A DNA stretch of 64,000 nt, from contig NZ_JACHEX010000002.1 of assembly GCF_014201655.1 (NCBI RefSeq), positions 62,001 through 126,000 of the forward strand. The letters are read 5' to 3'. This DNA is from Thermosipho japonicus (GTDB taxonomy: Bacteria; Thermotogota; Thermotogae; Thermotogales; Fervidobacteriaceae). Below are positions 29,879-38,621 of the stretch, piece by piece. The notes under the pieces were generated by a model, which saw only the letters and a program-made list of their open reading frames with translations, made no database searches and was not told the origin of the DNA. Numbering within the stretch: the stretch's first letter is position 1; each line of letters starts with the position of its first letter. The translations under genes were made by a program, and so were the position numbers.

Positions 29879-29905
29879 AAAAAAAGCACATTCGAAAAAA
29901 TGCGC
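29879..29905 (-). terminator. Terminator-like hairpin upstream of the LysM/M23 gene
   Basis: On the minus strand GCGCATT and AATGTGC (29899-29905 and 29886-29892) can form a 7-bp stem with one G-U pair, followed by seven T (29879-29885). It may block readthrough from antisense transcription of the kal region or act as a leader attenuator. Confidence 0.35.
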
Positions 29906-29951
29906 AAAAAAACAGTTAAATAAGTTATTTAATATTAATCAATTTTAACAA

Positions 29952-30014
29952 ATATTAACAACCTTTGCCAAATTTATAATTAATTGTTAATATACATAAT
30001 GTAAATATTGACAA
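29952..30014 (+). promoter_or_regulatory. Promoter and inverted repeats of the lysine-fermentation operon
   Basis: TTGCCA (29965-29970) and TAATAT (29988-29993) are 17 bp apart and would start transcription near 30000. The decamer ATATTAACAA occurs at 29952-29961, its exact reverse complement TTGTTAATAT at 29984-29993 over the -10 box, and a one-mismatch copy ATATTGACAA at 30005-30014. The arrangement suggests a repressor site. The spacing does not match the Rex operator. Confidence 0.5.
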
Positions 30015-30032
30015 TAAAAAAGGGGGATACTC

Positions 30033-30416
30033 ATGACTGCAACCATTAGAGTAAGAATGAGCACAGCAGACGCCCATTACGGCGGAAATCTTGTTGATGG
30101 CGCGAAAATATTGCAACTTTTTGGTGATGTAGCAACTGAATTACTCATCAGGCATGATGGTGATGAAGGCCTTTTTAGAGCGTACGATAACATTGAATTT
30201 CTAGCACCTGTATATGCTGGTGACTTTATTGAGGTCACTGGAGAAATAGTTGAGGTGGGAAGAACTTCAAGAAAAATGGTCTTTGTTGCAAAAAAGGTTA
30301 TAACTGCAAGACCAGATATTAATGACAGTGCAGCGGACGTTTTAGAAGAACCTATAATTGTATGTAAAGCAAGTGGTACATGTGTTGTACCATTAGAAAA
30401 GCAAAGGAAAAGGTGA
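30033..30416 (+). CDS. kal: 3-aminobutyryl-CoA ammonia lyase
   Basis: Kal releases ammonia from L-3-aminobutyryl-CoA to give crotonyl-CoA, the last specific step of lysine fermentation. The 127-residue hotdog-fold protein has [28 protein letters not shown] at the N-terminus, as in the characterised enzymes, and [14 protein letters not shown]. It is the first gene of the operon and GGGGG precedes the ATG. The assignment rests on both the sequence and the following kce, kdd and kam genes. Confidence 0.9.
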   Translation: MTATIRVRMSTADAHYGGNLVDGAKILQLFGDVATELLIRHDGDEGLFRAYDNIEFLAPVYAGDFIEVTGEIVEVGRTSRKMVFVAKKVITARPDINDSAADVLEEPIIVCKASGTCVVPLEKQRKR

Positions 30417-30420
30417 GAAT

Positions 30421-31239
30421 ATGGAAAAACTCATAATTACAGTTGCCGTTACCGGTGCGGAAGTTACTAGAGAAAAGCAACCAAATTTACCGATCACTCC
30501 CGATGAAATTGCAGATGCGGTATATGAATGCTACCTTGCTGGTGCATCAATTGCACATGTTCATGCAAGATTAGATGATGGAACTCCAACTCAATCGTAT
30601 GAAGTATACAAAAAAATAAAAGAAAAAATTGAAAAAAAGTGTGATATCATTTTCCAACCTTCTACAGGTGGTGCAACCTGGCATACTTTTGAAGAAAGAA
30701 TGCAGCCATTACTTACCAATCCAGAAATGGCAACATTGAGTGCTGGAACATGCAACTTTGGAAATGACGTCTTTTTAAATCCAATGGAATATATCGAAAA
30801 ATTTGCAATTGAAATGAAAAAGAGAAACATAAAACCTGAAATTGAAGTGTTTGAAAGAGGTATGATTGAAACTGCAATAAAACTTGTTGACAAAGGGCTT
30901 CTAAACCCTCCTTTACACTTTGATTTTGTAATGGGGGTTCCAGGAGCAATACCAGGAACAATTGAAGATCTTGTCTATCTAGTCTCCAAAATACCGCCCG
31001 GTTCTACATGGAGCGTTGCTGGAATAGGCAAATGTGAATTACCACTTGCAGTACATGCAATTTTAATGGGTGGTCATGTTAGAGTTGGTTTTGAAGATAA
31101 TATCTATTATAAAAAAGGAGAACTTGCAAAGTCCAATGCTCAATTAGTAGAAAGGATTGTAAGAATAGCAAAAGAATTGGGAAGGGAAATTGCAACGCCA
31201 GATGAAGCAAGAAAAATACTAGGAATAAGAAAGGAGTGA
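30421..31239 (+). CDS. kce: 3-keto-5-aminohexanoate cleavage enzyme
   Basis: Kce condenses 3-keto-5-aminohexanoate with acetyl-CoA to give acetoacetate and 3-aminobutyryl-CoA. The 272-residue β-keto acid cleavage (BKACE, DUF849) protein has TGAEVTRE at 11-18 and the zinc-ligand pair in AHVHARLDDG (H46, H48). GVPGAIPGT and GHVRVGFEDNIYY, with the family's glutamate, lie near the C-terminus. The 4-nt gap to kal and 4-nt gap to kdd indicate one operon. Confidence 0.95.
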   Translation: MEKLIITVAVTGAEVTREKQPNLPITPDEIADAVYECYLAGASIAHVHARLDDGTPTQSYEVYKKIKEKIEKKCDIIFQPSTGGATWHTFEERMQPLLTNPEMATLSAGTCNFGNDVFLNPMEYIEKFAIEMKKRNIKPEIEVFERGMIETAIKLVDKGLLNPPLHFDFVMGVPGAIPGTIEDLVYLVSKIPPGSTWSVAGIGKCELPLAVHAILMGGHVRVGFEDNIYYKKGELAKSNAQLVERIVRIAKELGREIATPDEARKILGIRKE

Positions 31240-31243
31240 AGCA

Positions 31244-32281
31244 ATGATAAATAAAAGAGGATGCCCATATGGAACTCACAGAGTAATAGAACCAAAAGGT
31301 ACCTTACCACAGGCAGCAAAAAAAATTGATAATACAATGGAAATATACACAAACGAAATATTAATTGATGTAAAAACATTGAATGTTGATTCTGCAAGTT
31401 TTACACAAATAAAGGAATCATGTAATAAAGACATTGAATGTATGAAAAAAACAATTCTTTCTATAGTAAACGAGAGAGGAAAGTTGCAAAATCCTGTAAC
31501 AGGTAGCGGAGGAATGCTAATCGGAATAGTAGAAGAAATAGGAAGCGATTTAAAAACAGATCTCAAAGTCGGTGATAAAATAGCTACACTAGTTTCATTG
31601 TCTCTAACCCCGCTTAAAATTGACGAAATACTAAATATTAAGATCGATGCTGATCAGGTTGATATAAAAGGAAAAGCAATTTTATTTGAAACAGGAATAT
31701 ACGCAAAACTCCCAGATGATATTCCAGAAAAACTTGCACTTGCAGTATTAGATGTTGCTGGGGCACCAGCTCAAGTAAATAAACTAGTTAAAGAAGGTAT
31801 GACTGTTGCTATAATTGGTGCTGGTGGTAAATCAGGATTATTGTGCTGCTATCAAGCAATGAAAAATGTTGGTAGTAGTGGCAGGGTAATAGCAATTGAA
31901 TATTCTCAAGAAAACGCTGAAAAGGTTAAAAAATTAAATCTAGCCCATGATGTAATTGTTACAGATGCAACAAAACCTGTAGAAGTTTACAACGAATTTT
32001 TAAAAGTTACAGGTGGAAAACTTGCAGATGTAACCATAAACAACGTAAATGTTCCAACAACTGAAATGTCATCGATACTTATCACAAAAGATGAAGGAAT
32101 TATCTATTTCTTTAGTATGGCTACATCATTTACAAGAGCTGCACTTGGTGCAGAAGGCGTTGGAAAAGATGTAACTATGATTATAGGAAATGGCTACACA
32201 AAAGGACACGCAGAGTTAAGCTTAAATATACTGAGAGAATCAAAAGAAATAAGAAAACTCTTTGAAGAAAAATATTGTTAA
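31244..32281 (+). CDS. kdd: L-erythro-3,5-diaminohexanoate dehydrogenase
   Basis: Kdd oxidatively deaminates 3,5-diaminohexanoate to 3-keto-5-aminohexanoate with NAD(P). The 345-residue medium-chain-dehydrogenase-like protein begins NKRGCPYGTHRVIEPKG and has a Rossmann motif VAIIGAGGKSGLLCCYQAM near 188-206. The NEI and RGKLQNPVTGSGGMLIG segments are those of known Kdd proteins. It lies between kce and kamA as in Fusobacterium and Clostridium clusters. Confidence 0.94.
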   Translation: MINKRGCPYGTHRVIEPKGTLPQAAKKIDNTMEIYTNEILIDVKTLNVDSASFTQIKESCNKDIECMKKTILSIVNERGKLQNPVTGSGGMLIGIVEEIGSDLKTDLKVGDKIATLVSLSLTPLKIDEILNIKIDADQVDIKGKAILFETGIYAKLPDDIPEKLALAVLDVAGAPAQVNKLVKEGMTVAIIGAGGKSGLLCCYQAMKNVGSSGRVIAIEYSQENAEKVKKLNLAHDVIVTDATKPVEVYNEFLKVTGGKLADVTINNVNVPTTEMSSILITKDEGIIYFFSMATSFTRAALGAEGVGKDVTMIIGNGYTKGHAELSLNILRESKEIRKLFEEKYC

Positions 32282-32293
32282 GGGGGAAGCTGC

Positions 32294-33565
32294 ATGAGAA
32301 ATTACAAAGAAATTCCACTTTGGAAAAACGTTAGCGAAGAAGAATGGAACGATTGGAAATGGCAAATAAGAAACAGAATTACCGATGTTGACACATTAAA
32401 ACAAGTAATTAACTTAACACCTGAAGAAGAAGATGGAATAAGAAACAGTTTAAAAACACTCAGAATGGCAATAACTCCATATTATGCATCATTAATGGAT
32501 CCAGATAATCCAAAATGTCCTATCAGAAGACAAGCTGTACCCACTGTAAAAGAGCTCGAAGTAAAACCGTGGGATATGGTGGATCCTTTGCATGAAGATG
32601 AAGATTCTCCTGTACCAGGACTCACCCACAGATATCCCGATAGAGTTTTGCTCCTTGTAACTGATATGTGTGCAATGTACTGTAGACACTGCACCAGAAG
32701 AAGATTTGCCGGTCAACACGATAGAGCAAGAACAAAAAAAGAAATAGATGCAGCAATTGAATACATAAGAGAAACGCCACAGGTTAGGGATGTTCTACTC
32801 TCTGGTGGTGACGCATTACTTGCTGGAATTGATATGCTCGAATATATTTTAAAGGAACTAAGGAAAATAAAACATGTTGAAATTATTAGAATTGGCTCGA
32901 GAGCTCCCGTTGTTATTCCACAAATAGTAACAAAAGAGTTAACTGATATGTTAAAAAAATATCACCCAATATGGCTCAATACGCACTTTAACCATCCAAA
33001 AGAAATTACACCTGAAAGCTCCAGAGCATGTGAAATGCTAGCAGATGCTGGTATTCCACTTGGAAATCAATCTGTTTTACTCCGTGGAGTAAACGATAGT
33101 CCATATATCATGATGGAACTTGTACACCAACTTGTAAAAATAAGAGTAAGGCCGTATTATCTATACCAGTGTGATCTTTCACAGGGAATTTCACATTTTA
33201 GAACATCTATTGGAACAGGCCTTAGAATAATTGAAAGTTTAATAGGACACACCTCCGGTTTTTGTGTTCCTACATACGTTGTAGATGCTCCCGCAGGTGG
33301 TGGAAAAATCCGCCTTATGCCAGAATACCTTATTTCTTATTCTGATAAAACAGCAATCCTTAGAAACTATGAAGGTGTTATCGTAGCATATCATGAACCT
33401 GAAGACACTGAAAGTGACGTCGATGACAGTGAATACAGAAAGAAATACAAATTAAGTGGTATTGCTTCATTATACGATAGCAAAAAAATCTCAATGGAGC
33501 CTGCTCACCTTGAAAGACATGAAAGAATTAGAAAATGGAAAGAAAAAAGAGGTGAAAAAAAGTGA
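32294..33565 (+). CDS. kamA: Lysine 2,3-aminomutase
   Basis: KamA is a PLP-dependent radical SAM enzyme converting L-lysine to β-lysine, the entry step of the pathway. The 423-residue protein has the 4Fe-4S triad C126, C130, C133 (CAMYCRHC), SGGDALL, the RIGSRAPVVIPQ block and the PLP lysine in VDAPAGGGKIRL near 338. Length and Cys spacing match the clostridial enzyme within one residue. GTGA overlap with the next gene couples it to the MaoC-like protein. Confidence 0.96.
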   Translation: MRNYKEIPLWKNVSEEEWNDWKWQIRNRITDVDTLKQVINLTPEEEDGIRNSLKTLRMAITPYYASLMDPDNPKCPIRRQAVPTVKELEVKPWDMVDPLHEDEDSPVPGLTHRYPDRVLLLVTDMCAMYCRHCTRRRFAGQHDRARTKKEIDAAIEYIRETPQVRDVLLSGGDALLAGIDMLEYILKELRKIKHVEIIRIGSRAPVVIPQIVTKELTDMLKKYHPIWLNTHFNHPKEITPESSRACEMLADAGIPLGNQSVLLRGVNDSPYIMMELVHQLVKIRVRPYYLYQCDLSQGISHFRTSIGTGLRIIESLIGHTSGFCVPTYVVDAPAGGGKIRLMPEYLISYSDKTAILRNYEGVIVAYHEPEDTESDVDDSEYRKKYKLSGIASLYDSKKISMEPAHLERHERIRKWKEKRGEKK

Positions 33566-33972
33566 AATATTCCGATTTAAAAGTCGGGGATACATATGAA
33601 AAATTTCAGGTTGTTGAAGATCAACATGTTGTAAGTTTTGCTCAAATAACTGGAGATAAAAATCCTGTACATCTTGATGAAGAATACGCAAAAAATTCAG
33701 TTTTTGGTGGTAGAATTGCTCATGGAATTTTACTTCTTGGATATATATCTGCAGTTCTTGGAATGGAATTCCCAGGTCCTGGAACAATTTACATGTCTCA
33801 AAATGCCAAATTTTTAAAACCAGTTTATATTGGTGAAAAAATAAAGATAGTAGTTAAAATTGTAGAAAAGGATGATAATAAAAAGAGAGCAAAACTTTTA
33901 ACAAATATATATAAAGAATCTGGAGAACTTGCAGTAGAAGGGGAGGCTATGGTGTCATTGAAATTTCTATGA
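33562..33972 (+). CDS. MaoC-like (R)-specific enoyl-CoA hydratase
   Basis: This 136-residue hotdog protein has the hydratase-2 motif FAQITGDKNPVHLDEEYA (about 29-46) with the Asp/His pair, followed by GGRIAHGILLLGYIS. Family members hydrate crotonyl-CoA to (R)-3-hydroxybutyryl-CoA. In this operon it would act on the crotonyl-CoA made by Kal, which is inference. GTG start overlaps kamA by 4 nt; its end overlaps kamB. It is not a standard member of lysine clusters that I know. Confidence 0.85.
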   Translation: MKYSDLKVGDTYEKFQVVEDQHVVSFAQITGDKNPVHLDEEYAKNSVFGGRIAHGILLLGYISAVLGMEFPGPGTIYMSQNAKFLKPVYIGEKIKIVVKIVEKDDNKKRAKLLTNIYKESGELAVEGEAMVSLKFL

Positions 33973-34940
33973 TTAAAACATTTGACAAATATAAAGTTAT
34001 AGCAATTGTTGGGCTTGAAAAAAACACAGGAAAAACTGAAACATTTAATTTTCTACTTAAAAATCTGAATAAAAGATATACTTTGGGAATTACCTCAATA
34101 GGGATTGATGGTGAAGAAAAAGATCAGGTAACATTTACCAAAAAACCTAATATTTTTGTAGAAAAAAATATAATCTTTGCCACAACAGAAAAATATTTTA
34201 AAATGAAAAATTTTTCAGCAGAAATTCTTTATGTCTCAGACAGGAGGACATCTACTGGAAGAATAATAATAGCCCGTGCAAGAGAAAGAGGGAAAATAAT
34301 TCTTGCCGGGCCTACTACAATTGATTGGTTAAATGAAATTAAAAACAAATTATTTAATTTTGGTGCAAAAAAGATACTAATAGATGGTGCCCTTTCAAGA
34401 ATAAGCAGTTCTTCAATCAGTGATGCAATAGTTCTTGCAACAGGTGCAGCAGTTAGCCTTGATGTAGAAAAGATCGCATCAAAAACAATAGATCTAATCT
34501 ACAAAATTAATCTTCCACGATGCAAATTTAATGACCTAAACAATATAAACCTTGAAAAGGGAATTTACTTAAAAGATCTTAAATTACTGGGTGAGAGCAC
34601 TTTAAATTTTGAAGATTTTGATAAATTAAAAGAGGAAAAAGAAATAATAATCATAGGTGCATTAACAGATAGCTTTGTTAAAAAACTTATAGACAAAAAT
34701 ATAATATTAGACATAATTGTCAAAGATTTTTCAAAAATTTTCGCAAAATCTTCTACACTTAAGCTCTTTAAAAAACTTGGGGGAAACATATTTGTATTAA
34801 ACAAACCAAACCTATGCCTTATTACTGTCAATCCAACTTCACCATATGGTTATCAAATAAATGAGGAAGTTTTAATTGAAAAAATTTCAAAAGAAATTGA
34901 GATCCCAGTAGTAAATATCAGAAAGGTTGATAACATATGA
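33969..34940 (+). CDS. kamB: KamB, putative lysine 5,6-aminomutase reactivase subunit
   Basis: This 323-residue protein has a P-loop GLEKNTGKTE near residue 14. No established enzymatic activity is known to me for the family, but orthologues lie next to kamC, kamD and kamE in lysine-fermenting bacteria. A role in ATP-dependent reactivation of the B12 aminomutase is proposed for KamB/KamC in annotation practice; I have not verified it. A central segment includes ILIDGALSRIS and SDAIVLATGAAVSLD. It overlaps both neighbours by 4 nt. Confidence 0.8.
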   Translation: MIKTFDKYKVIAIVGLEKNTGKTETFNFLLKNLNKRYTLGITSIGIDGEEKDQVTFTKKPNIFVEKNIIFATTEKYFKMKNFSAEILYVSDRRTSTGRIIIARARERGKIILAGPTTIDWLNEIKNKLFNFGAKKILIDGALSRISSSSISDAIVLATGAAVSLDVEKIASKTIDLIYKINLPRCKFNDLNNINLEKGIYLKDLKLLGESTLNFEDFDKLKEEKEIIIIGALTDSFVKKLIDKNIILDIIVKDFSKIFAKSSTLKLFKKLGGNIFVLNKPNLCLITVNPTSPYGYQINEEVLIEKISKEIEIPVVNIRKVDNI

Positions 34941-36298
34941 ATACAGGTTTTGACTACATAAGAAAACAATTAGATTTTTCATCACCACTTGGCAAAAAAG
35001 CATTTGAAAACATAAAAATAATGAATAACAAGGAAGAAATTGAAAAAAGTCTTCAAGCAATTGAAGTTTTTAATAACATTGAAGAAAAAAACATTGAAAA
35101 AATCAAACAAATTCTTTCACACATTCAAGATATAGAAGAAACAATTAAAAAGCTAAATTTTGAATACACTCTCGATGAAATTGAGCTTTTCCAAATAAAA
35201 GTTTTTTCAATATTTTCACAGGACTTGTTTAAATTACTTAATATTTTAGAAATTTACAATATTTTCAATTTGGAAAATATTGAAGAGGTTATAAAAATAC
35301 TTGATCCACGCGGTGAAAGACTTCCTACATTTTACATATATGAAGAGTACGATAAAAATCTAAAAGAGATAAGAAAAATAAAAGAAAGTGAAAATGATGA
35401 AAGTAAATTACTTGAAATCCTTTCAAAAGAAAAAGAAATTGAAAGAGAAATTTGTGAACAACTATCTAAAAAACTACATAAATTTTCAAATAAACTCCTT
35501 AAAAATTTTCAAATAATTTCATTTCTTGATTTATCTATTTCTAAGTATGAATTATCTAAAAAAATAAACTTAAAAATGCCACAGATAAACAGGTCTTTTG
35601 AAATAATATATGAAAAATTATTCAACCCTGAGGTTGAAAATTTATTAAATGAGCGAGGAAAAAAATTCCAAAAAATTGATATTACTTTGAATCCAGGAAC
35701 TCAGATAATAACAGGAGCAAATATGGGAGGCAAAACTGTACTTTTAAGAACCATTGCACTATCCCAGATGATGTTTCAAATGGGGTTCTACGTTCCAGCC
35801 GAATTTTCTAAACTTCCAATTTTTGATGAAATTTTCTTTGTTTCTGGAGATTTTCAAAATATAAAACTTGGACTTTCTTCCTTTGCAGCCGAAATGGAAA
35901 TAATAAATAACATATATAATGAAATAAAAAGCGGCAAAAAAATACTTATCCTTTTAGACGAACCTGCAAGGACAACAAATCCAACTGAAGGTAGTGCTAT
36001 TGTAAAAACCATATCAAATCTTTTCAACAAAGAAAATGTTATCTGCGTAATTTCAACACATTTTGATAATGTTATCGACAAAAAAATGAGGCATTTAAGG
36101 ATCAAAGGACTAAAGGATGTTGAAAAAATAGACACAAGCAAAGATATTCAGGACTATTTCGATTATTCAATTGAAGAAGTTCAGCTTTATAACCCACCAA
36201 AAGAAGCTTTAAAGATACTTAAAATTTTAAAAATAGATAATGATATAGTTTCTAAAGTTGAGGAGGTATTAACTGATGAAAAGCAAATTAGGTCTTGA
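34937..36298 (+). CDS. kamC: KamC, MutS-like ATPase of the lysine operon
   Basis: This 453-residue protein combines a helical N-terminal half, rich in Glu/Lys, with a MutS-type ABC ATPase. Walker A GANMGGKT is at about 261-268 and Walker B is ILLDEPARTTNP near 338. The mismatch-binding and connector domains of MutS are missing, so DNA repair is unlikely. With KamB it is the best candidate for an ATP-driven remodelling or reactivation partner of KamDE. Its end overlaps kamD by 23 nt. Confidence 0.85.
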   Translation: MNTGFDYIRKQLDFSSPLGKKAFENIKIMNNKEEIEKSLQAIEVFNNIEEKNIEKIKQILSHIQDIEETIKKLNFEYTLDEIELFQIKVFSIFSQDLFKLLNILEIYNIFNLENIEEVIKILDPRGERLPTFYIYEEYDKNLKEIRKIKESENDESKLLEILSKEKEIEREICEQLSKKLHKFSNKLLKNFQIISFLDLSISKYELSKKINLKMPQINRSFEIIYEKLFNPEVENLLNERGKKFQKIDITLNPGTQIITGANMGGKTVLLRTIALSQMMFQMGFYVPAEFSKLPIFDEIFFVSGDFQNIKLGLSSFAAEMEIINNIYNEIKSGKKILILLDEPARTTNPTEGSAIVKTISNLFNKENVICVISTHFDNVIDKKMRHLRIKGLKDVEKIDTSKDIQDYFDYSIEEVQLYNPPKEALKILKILKIDNDIVSKVEEVLTDEKQIRS

Positions 36299-37832
36299 TT
36301 TTAAAAAAGTTGAATACGCAAGGAAGCTTTCTAAAAAGATCGCTGATGGAGTAAAAGAATTTGTTGAGCCACGTTCTACAACGTCAATCGAAAGAACAAT
36401 ATGCAGATTCTTGGGAATTGATGGAGTAAATGGTGAAGGCGTGCCTCTTCCAAACGTTGTAGTTGATCATCTAAAAGAAAATGGATTACTTGAAATGGGA
36501 GCAGCATATTGTATTGGCAACGCAATTATTGAAACAGGGCTCTCACCTCAACAAATTGCCGAAGAAATTGCTGAAGAAAAATTGAATATAGGAAAGTTAA
36601 AAATGAATTCTTTAGATAAAGTTCTTGACACACTAGAACCTTATGTAAATCAGACAATAAATAAAATAAAAGAAAACAAAGAAACGCGTGAAAGAATGAT
36701 AAGAGAAATTGGCGAAGGAAAACAACCATATCTTTACGTTATAGTTGCAACTGGAAATATATACGAAGATGTTGTTCAAGCTCAAGCAGCTGCAAAACAA
36801 GGAGCAGATATTATAGCTGTAATACGTTCTACGGCACAAAGCTTGCTTGATTATGTTCCATATGGTCCAACAACTGAAGGATTTGGCGGAACTTATGCAA
36901 CCCAAGAAAACTTTAGAATAATGAGAAAAGCTCTTGATGAAGTTTCATACGAAGTTAAAAGGTATATACGTCAGGTTAATTATGCTTCCGGACTATGTAT
37001 GCCAGAAATAGCTGCAATGGGTGCACTTGAAAGATTGGATATGATGTTGAATGATGCATTGTATGGAATACTCTTTAGAGATATTAATATGCAAAGAACA
37101 ATAATAGATCAACACTTTTCAAGAGTTATCAACGGATATGCAGGAATAATAATAAATACTGGAGAAGACAATTATCTTACAACTGCTGACGCATATGAAG
37201 AGGCACACACTGTACTTGCCTCACAATTTATAAACGAACAACTTGCATTAATGGCAGGAATTCCTGAAGAACAAATGGGGCTGGGCCATGCATTTGAAAT
37301 GAATCCGGATATAGAAAATGGATTTTTATATGAACTTGCACAGGCTCAAATGGCCAGAGAAATATTCCCAAAAGCCCCACTAAAGTACATGCCTCCAACA
37401 AAATACATGACTGGAAATATTTTCAAAGGAATCGTTCAAGATGCTATGTTTAACGTTGTATCTATATGGACCAAGCAAGGAATACAACTTCTTGGTATGC
37501 TTACAGAAGCTATTCACACTCCATTTATGTCAGATAGATATCTTGCCATTGAAACTGCCAAATATATATTCAACAACATGAGAAATATTGGTGATGAAAT
37601 TTACTTTAAAGAAGACGGAATTATTCAAAAAAGAGCAAAACAAGTACTTGATGAAGCAATAGAATTGTTGGAAAAAATTGCCGAAGATGGGTTGTTTAAA
37701 GCTCTAAGCAAAGGTGTATTTGCAAATGTAAAAAGACCAATTGATGGTGGAAAAGGGCTCGATGGCGTTTTCTTAAAAGGAAAAAATTATATTAACCCAT
37801 TTATCGAAAAAATGTTAGAAGGAAGGTGCTAA
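36276..37832 (+). CDS. kamD: Lysine 5,6-aminomutase α subunit
   Basis: KamD is the large, TIM-barrel subunit of the adenosylcobalamin- and PLP-dependent mutase that moves the ε-amino group of β-lysine from C6 to C5. The 518-residue protein begins SKLGLDFKKVEYARKL-like and holds QAAAKQGADIIAVIRSTAQSLLDYVPYGPTTEGFGG, as in clostridial KamD. GGAGG precedes the ATG inside kamC. It is followed 3 nt later by kamE. Confidence 0.95.
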   Translation: MKSKLGLDFKKVEYARKLSKKIADGVKEFVEPRSTTSIERTICRFLGIDGVNGEGVPLPNVVVDHLKENGLLEMGAAYCIGNAIIETGLSPQQIAEEIAEEKLNIGKLKMNSLDKVLDTLEPYVNQTINKIKENKETRERMIREIGEGKQPYLYVIVATGNIYEDVVQAQAAAKQGADIIAVIRSTAQSLLDYVPYGPTTEGFGGTYATQENFRIMRKALDEVSYEVKRYIRQVNYASGLCMPEIAAMGALERLDMMLNDALYGILFRDINMQRTIIDQHFSRVINGYAGIIINTGEDNYLTTADAYEEAHTVLASQFINEQLALMAGIPEEQMGLGHAFEMNPDIENGFLYELAQAQMAREIFPKAPLKYMPPTKYMTGNIFKGIVQDAMFNVVSIWTKQGIQLLGMLTEAIHTPFMSDRYLAIETAKYIFNNMRNIGDEIYFKEDGIIQKRAKQVLDEAIELLEKIAEDGLFKALSKGVFANVKRPIDGGKGLDGVFLKGKNYINPFIEKMLEGRC

Positions 37833-37835
37833 AAT

Positions 37836-38621
37836 ATGAGTGGATACAATCTTGAAAAGAAAAATATAGATAAAACTCTTAATCTAAAAGCAGTAAAACC
37901 ATATGGAGATACAATGAACGATGGAAAAGTACAAGTTAGCTTTACTTTGCCAGTTCCATATGGAGATGAGGCAGTAGAGGCAGCAAAAATACTTATGAAA
38001 AAAATGGGGCTTGAAAATCCACAAGTTGTGTTTTCAAAAGAACTTACAAAAGGTTTTACCTTCTTTATAGGTTACGGAGACTGTATCTACACAGTCGATT
38101 ATGAAAGTATACATGTTCCAAAAGTTCAAGTTGATGAAATGACAATGTATGAAATCGATCAATTTATAAAAGAAAAAATTGGAAGAAAAATAGTGATTGT
38201 AGGTGCAACAATTGGCAGCGATGCACACACGGTCGGTCTCGATGCAATTTTAAACATGAAAGGATTTGCAGGACACTATGGACTAGAAAGATATGAAATG
38301 TTCGAAGTTTACAATATGGGAAGTCAAGTTCCTGTTGAAGAATTTGTTAAAAAAGCTATTGAGGTAAAAGCTGATGCTTTGCTTGTTTCACAAACAGTTA
38401 CACAAAAAAATATTCATATAAAACACTTAACAGAATTAGTAGAGCTACTTGAAGCAGAAGGAATTCGCGATAACGTTATATTAGTTGTTGGTGGTCCAAG
38501 AATTACACACGAACTTGCAAAAGAACTTGGATATGATGCAGGCTTTGGCCCAAATACATTTGCAGAACATGTTGGTGCTTTTGTTGCAAAAGAACTTTAT
38601 AGAAGAATGCAAGCAAAATGA
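37836..38621 (+). CDS. kamE: Lysine 5,6-aminomutase β subunit, B12-binding
   Basis: This 261-residue small subunit carries the base-off cobalamin motif DAHTVGLD with the cobalt-ligand H131. K142 in NMKG, eleven residues on, is the probable PLP lysine (K144 in the clostridial enzyme). The N-terminal dimerisation domain and the Rossmann-like B12 domain (VGATIG, LVVGGPRIT) are present. Its final ATGA overlaps the next small gene. Confidence 0.95.
   Translation: MSGYNLEKKNIDKTLNLKAVKPYGDTMNDGKVQVSFTLPVPYGDEAVEAAKILMKKMGLENPQVVFSKELTKGFTFFIGYGDCIYTVDYESIHVPKVQVDEMTMYEIDQFIKEKIGRKIVIVGATIGSDAHTVGLDAILNMKGFAGHYGLERYEMFEVYNMGSQVPVEEFVKKAIEVKADALLVSQTVTQKNIHIKHLTELVELLEAEGIRDNVILVVGGPRITHELAKELGYDAGFGPNTFAEHVGAFVAKELYRRMQAK

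Noticed and set aside
29984-30014. Possible dif site, as ATACATAATGTAAAT resembles part of known dif sequences
   Set aside because: The two 11-bp arms around a 6-bp centre do not match each other, and the sequence overlaps a promoter. The inverted decamers are explained better as an operator.
29952-30014. Rex operator
   Set aside because: Half-sites TTGTTAA/TTAACAA are present, but the spacing is 11 or 22 nt instead of 4.
30591-31397. Open frames opposite kce and kdd
   Set aside because: They overlap enzymes with clear motifs and have no start signals or recognisable sequence.
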